Virus record (IMG/VR): IMGVR_UViG_3300009481_005154
Span: 1-22,620 of that record
Source: a virus
Direction: 5' to 3' (one strand)
DNA length: 22,620 nt
The notes beneath the pieces are model-generated. The model saw only the letters and a program-made list of their open reading frames with translations, was not told the origin of the DNA and did no database searches. Below, piece after piece: positions 19,528 through 22,620 of the stretch. The position numbers and the translations under genes are program-made. The first letter of the stretch is position 1, and each line of letters starts with the position of its first letter.

Positions 19528-20420
19528 GCCCTGCCACCACATCCACCGCCTCGCTCAAAATCATCACCGCCGATGAACGGCTGAAAGAAACCCGTGGCAT
19601 CAAGGGCGTGCTGACCGGGATTTCCGGAATTGGCAAGACCTCGCAGCTCTGGACGCTCGATCCCGCGCACACGCTTTTTCTCAATCTCGAGGCGGGTGAG
19701 CTGGCCGTGCAAGGCTGGCCCGGCGATGAAATCCGCGTACGAGACTGGGAACGGGCGCGCGATCTTGCCTGCTGGATTGGTGGCGCAAACCCCGCGATGC
19801 GCGAAGATCAGCCCTATAGCCGGCAGGATTACGAGCGGGTTTGTGCCGCCTTCGGCGATCCCGCGCGTCTTGATAAATACGAGACGATCTTCGTTGACAG
19901 CATCTCGGTTGCTTCGCGCATTTGCTTTGGGTGGTGCAAGGGCCAACCGCAAGCCCAGTCTGATCGCAGCGGCAAACCGGATCTGCGCGGGGCCTACGGC
20001 CTTTTGGGTCAGGAGATGATCGGTTGGCTCACGCATCTGCAGCACACGCCCAGAAAAAACATCTGGCTCGTGGGACTCCTTGACAAAAAGCTCGACGATT
20101 TTGGCAAGCCCTATTTTGCCCTGCAGGTCGAGGGCTCCAAGACCGGGTTGGAACTGCCCGGCATCGTTGACGAGGTCATAACCCTCACTGAAATCCGCCC
20201 CAAGGAGGGCAAAGCGTTTCGCGCCTTCGTTGCCACCACCATCAATGATTTCGGGTTTCCAGCCAAGGATCGCAGCGGTCGTCTTGCCATGCTGGAGCCG
20301 CCTCATCTCGGGCGCCTGATGGCCAAGATACGTGCGCCCCGCGACGCCAATACCGGCAAGGGCCTCGAGTTTGGTCTGCCGCAGGATGCCGCCCCAGCGA
20401 CAAACCCAACCGACAATTGA
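19524..20420 (+). CDS. Sak4-like RecA-fold ATPase (AAA_24)
   Basis: A 298-aa ATPase of the phage Sak4/AAA_24 kind, RecA-core recombinases that anneal or exchange single strands during phage recombination. Walker A is GISGIGKTS (32-40). LFLNLEAGEL (51-60) is the strand after it. Walker B is TIFVDS (121-126). The stretch GKPDLRGAYGLLGQEMIGWLTHLQH and IWLVGLLDKK are typical of the family. Near the end a polar, Pro/Thr-rich tail may bind the partner SSB. GGAGG 7 bases before the ATG and the overlap with the 93-aa gene fix the start. The DUF669 gene follows 22 bases later, the usual Sak4-SSB pairing. Confidence 0.87.
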   Translation: MSPATTSTASLKIITADERLKETRGIKGVLTGISGIGKTSQLWTLDPAHTLFLNLEAGELAVQGWPGDEIRVRDWERARDLACWIGGANPAMREDQPYSRQDYERVCAAFGDPARLDKYETIFVDSISVASRICFGWCKGQPQAQSDRSGKPDLRGAYGLLGQEMIGWLTHLQHTPRKNIWLVGLLDKKLDDFGKPYFALQVEGSKTGLELPGIVDEVITLTEIRPKEGKAFRAFVATTINDFGFPAKDRSGRLAMLEPPHLGRLMAKIRAPRDANTGKGLEFGLPQDAAPATNPTDN

Positions 20421-20442
20421 CAGACGAAAAGGAGTATAACGC

Positions 20443-21078
20443 ATGTCTGACAGCATGGATTTCAACGGCGCGGACGCGCAAGACGCCGCATTCGATCTGA
20501 TCCCCGCGGGGACCGTCGCAAAGATCTGCCTGACGGTTCGCCCCGGTGGTGCCGGCCCCGAAGGCTGGCTCACCCAAAGCAAAACCAGCCCGGCGCTTTA
20601 CCTCAATACCGAGGCCGTCATCCTTGAGGGTCCGCATGCGCGGCGGCGGATTTACACCCGCATCGGCTTCAAGGGAAAATCGCTCAACGAGCGCGGCGAG
20701 GATGGCTACGCCAATCGCGGCCGCGCCATGATCCGGGGCATTCTGGAATCCGCGCGCGGTATCAAGGCCTCTGACGCGTCGGAGGCGGCCAAAGCCGCGC
20801 GTAAAATCCGCAGCCTCGGGGAATTGAGCGGGATCGATCTCGTTGTCAAAATCGGCATCGAGAAAGACAAGGACAAACCCGAGGATCCCGGACGCAACAC
20901 CCTCAAGGCGGCCATCGGGCCGGATCACTCGACCTATCTCAAGGTGATGGGGGCGCTGCCGGACCCGTCCGCGCGCCCCTCGATGAACCCCGACACGCCT
21001 TCGCCGCGTATGGGTGAGGACCCCTTTGCAAGCCCCGCTGATACGTCCGGCGGCAACGCGCCGTTCTGGGCCGTTTGA
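20443..21078 (+). CDS. DUF669-like putative single-stranded DNA-binding protein
   Basis: A 211-aa protein with the DUF669 pattern: MDFNGADAQDAAFDLIPAGTVAKICLTVR at the start, an OB-like beta region (ALYLNTEAVILEGPHARRRIYTRIGFKGKS) and SGIDLVVKIGIEKDKDKPEDPGRNTLKAAIGPD. The disordered Pro/Ser-rich tail ends with an aromatic-hydrophobic tip (APFWAV), reminiscent of the partner-binding tip of SSB proteins. The protein probably coats ssDNA for the Sak4-like ATPase and the helicase on either side; this role follows from gene pairing in phages. AAGGAG lies 9 bases before the ATG. The helicase gene begins 12 bases after its stop. Confidence 0.83.
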   Translation: MSDSMDFNGADAQDAAFDLIPAGTVAKICLTVRPGGAGPEGWLTQSKTSPALYLNTEAVILEGPHARRRIYTRIGFKGKSLNERGEDGYANRGRAMIRGILESARGIKASDASEAAKAARKIRSLGELSGIDLVVKIGIEKDKDKPEDPGRNTLKAAIGPDHSTYLKVMGALPDPSARPSMNPDTPSPRMGEDPFASPADTSGGNAPFWAV

Positions 21079-21090
21079 GGGGGGCAAGCC

Positions 21091-22620
21091 ATGATCCCGC
21101 GTGATTATCAAAGGGCGGCGGTCGATGCCGCCCACGCGCAGACGGCCATGCATGGCAACACCATGCTGGTGCTTCCGACAGGGGCGGGCAAGACTGCGAT
21201 CGCCGGGTTTTACATTGGCGAAACAATCGAGCAGAAGCGCGATGCACGGGTTCTGGTCCTGCAGCATACCGACGAGCTGATCGAGCAAAACCAGAGCGCG
21301 ATTGCCAACATCACCGGGTTTGACACCTCGATCGTAAAGGCCGCGCGCAACGATTGGGACAGTCCCGTGATCTTTGGCAGTGTCCAGACGCTCGCACGCG
21401 GCAACCGGCGCGCGGAAATGCCGTCCCTCTCGCATCTCGTCATCGACGAATGCCATCGAGCGGCGGCCACAAGCTATCAATCCATCATAGATCATGCCCG
21501 CGAAATGAACCCTGGCCTCAAGCTTCTGGGCCTCTCGGCAACGCCCGGACGCGGCGACGGGCGCAGTTTGCGCAAGACCTTCAGCAATGTCGGTTTTCAT
21601 CTCCAGATCGGCACCCTGATCGCGCGCGGCCTTCTGGTGCCGCCGCGCACGTTTACCATTGATCTCGGCGTAGAGGACGAGTTGGCCGGTCTGACCAGCA
21701 CCGCCGGGGATTTCGACATGCGGGCCGCGGACAAGGTTCTGAACCGCTCAGTCCTAAATGAAACAGTGGTCGCGCACTGGAAGGAAAAAGCCGCCGACCG
21801 GCGCAGCATCTTTTTCTGCGCAACAGTGGAACACGCCAGGGCCGTCGCGGCGGCGTTTCAGGCCGAGGGCATCGCGGCGGAAACCATCACCGGTGAAATG
21901 CCAGGCCATGCCCGCGCCGATCTGATCGCGCGCTTTGATCGCGGTGACGTGCAGGTTCTCACCAACTGCATGGTACTGACCGAAGGCTTTGACAGCCAGC
22001 CGGTCGGCTGCATCGGCATCTTGCGCCCCATGCTTCACAAGGGCACATTCATTCAGGCCATCGGGCGGGGACTGCGCCGTGTGGATCCCGCGCGCTATCC
22101 CGGCATCATAAAAACAGATTGCGTGGTGCTTGATTTTGCCGGCGCCGCCCTGCGTCATGGCTCGCTTGAGGCCGAGATCACCCTGGACGAGAAGGATGCC
22201 CCCAAAGAGGCGGCCCCCCGGAAAACCTGTCCATGCTGTGACGCAGAACTCCCCCTCGGGGTCTCAATCTGTGACTTCTGCGGCTATGTCTTTACCCGCG
22301 ATCTCGGTGAAAAGCCCCTGCTGACCGCCTTCGAGATGACCGAGATTGACCTTCTGGATCGCTCGCCGTTTTCCTGGGTGGCTCTCCACGCCGATGGCCA
22401 GGCGCTGATGGCCAGCGGGTTTCAGGGCTGGGCCGGTGTTTTTTGCGACGGCACGCTCTGGCACGCGCTCGGACAACCCAAACGGGGCGCAGTGCGGCCA
22501 CTCGCGATCGGCACCCGCGTTCAGGCACTGGCCGCGGCCGATGATTTTCTGCGCAACACCGAAACCTCAACCGCCTCGGCCAAAAGCAAGCGCTGGCTCA
22601 ATGATCCCGCCACAATGCGC
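21091..22620 (+). CDS. SF2 DEAD/DEAH-type helicase, 3' end beyond the window
   Basis: An open frame of 510 codons reaching the window end without a stop. Motifs: RDYQRAAV (4-11), Walker A LPTGAGKT (28-35), DECH (119-122), SATPGRG near 150, LTEGFDSQPVG as motif V region and QAIGRGLRR as motif VI. A zinc-ribbon-like CPCC-x9-CDFC pair follows. The last visible part (KSKRWLNDPATMR) resembles the C-terminus of phage helicases of this group, so little is probably missing. The ATG at 21091 has GAGGGGGG 7 bases upstream. The likely role is unwinding DNA for phage replication and recombination together with the DUF669 and Sak4-like proteins. Confidence 0.92.
   Translation, partial: MIPRDYQRAAVDAAHAQTAMHGNTMLVLPTGAGKTAIAGFYIGETIEQKRDARVLVLQHTDELIEQNQSAIANITGFDTSIVKAARNDWDSPVIFGSVQTLARGNRRAEMPSLSHLVIDECHRAAATSYQSIIDHAREMNPGLKLLGLSATPGRGDGRSLRKTFSNVGFHLQIGTLIARGLLVPPRTFTIDLGVEDELAGLTSTAGDFDMRAADKVLNRSVLNETVVAHWKEKAADRRSIFFCATVEHARAVAAAFQAEGIAAETITGEMPGHARADLIARFDRGDVQVLTNCMVLTEGFDSQPVGCIGILRPMLHKGTFIQAIGRGLRRVDPARYPGIIKTDCVVLDFAGAALRHGSLEAEITLDEKDAPKEAAPRKTCPCCDAELPLGVSICDFCGYVFTRDLGEKPLLTAFEMTEIDLLDRSPFSWVALHADGQALMASGFQGWAGVFCDGTLWHALGQPKRGAVRPLAIGTRVQALAAADDFLRNTETSTASAKSKRWLNDPATMR

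Noticed and set aside
20242-21600. 452-aa minus-strand open frame opposite the Sak4-like, DUF669 and helicase genes
   Set aside because: It spans three supported genes on the other strand and their junctions, which a real gene would not do. It is a codon-bias shadow.
1-22620. CRISPR arrays, tRNA genes, insertion sequences and attachment sites
   Set aside because: No regularly spaced long repeats, no cloverleaf-like sequence, no transposase and no integrase or att-like duplication were seen by eye.

Overview
The window is part of a lambda-type prophage or phage genome, most likely from a GC-rich alphaproteobacterium. Rhodobacterales is my best guess, because the accessory proteins look like families I know from that group (DUF6441, DUF6362, DUF6378, DUF7220, DUF3489). 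This is recognition from memory; no search was run. No integrase, repressor, tail-tube, tape-measure or lysis gene is visible, so only the middle of the element is present.

Reading on the minus strand from about 8.2 kb down to 1, the order is that of lambda packaging and head genes: Nu1-like small terminase, gpA-like large terminase, gpW-like joiner, gpB-like portal, ClpP-type head protease (gpC-like), gpD-like decoration protein, gpE-like major capsid protein, gpFII-like attachment protein and a DUF6441 protein. Two plus-strand accessory units sit against this direction: a HigBA-like toxin-antitoxin pair (5137-5765) between the large terminase and gpW, and a DUF3489 gene (8312-8818) upstream of the small terminase. 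A ParB-domain DNA methyltransferase and a small membrane protein (8812-10322) separate packaging from replication. Upstream of them is a 378 bp gene-free stretch holding iteron-like repeats, a hairpin and one copy of a three-copy element.

From 10701 to 15897 the minus strand carries a tightly packed replication operon with mostly 4-base start/stop overlaps: a 31-aa ORF, a 68-aa protein, a PD-(D/E)XK nuclease, a D5-type primase-helicase, a RuvC-like nuclease, and DUF6378, 68-aa and DUF6362 proteins. The RuvC-like protein carries at its N-terminus a second copy of the primase's C-terminal domain. On the plus strand from 16042 there is an unrecognised two-gene cassette closed by an intrinsic terminator, then a sigma-70-like regulator, a 93-aa protein, a Sak4-like recombination ATPase, a DUF669 putative ssDNA-binding protein and an SF2 helicase that runs off the window end.

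The most interesting signals are: (1) an element CC(A/C)GACAG-N12-GCCGGTA present three times with exact 12-base spacing, each copy pointing into a different transcription unit, with one copy ending in the stop codon of the sigma-like gene, which suggests a phage-specific promoter or operator regulon; (2) the duplicated primase domain fused to RuvC, with nested inverted repeats and a 21 bp alternating purine-pyrimidine tract in the fusion gene's 5' end; and (3) the two-gene cassette of unknown function at 16042-18319.
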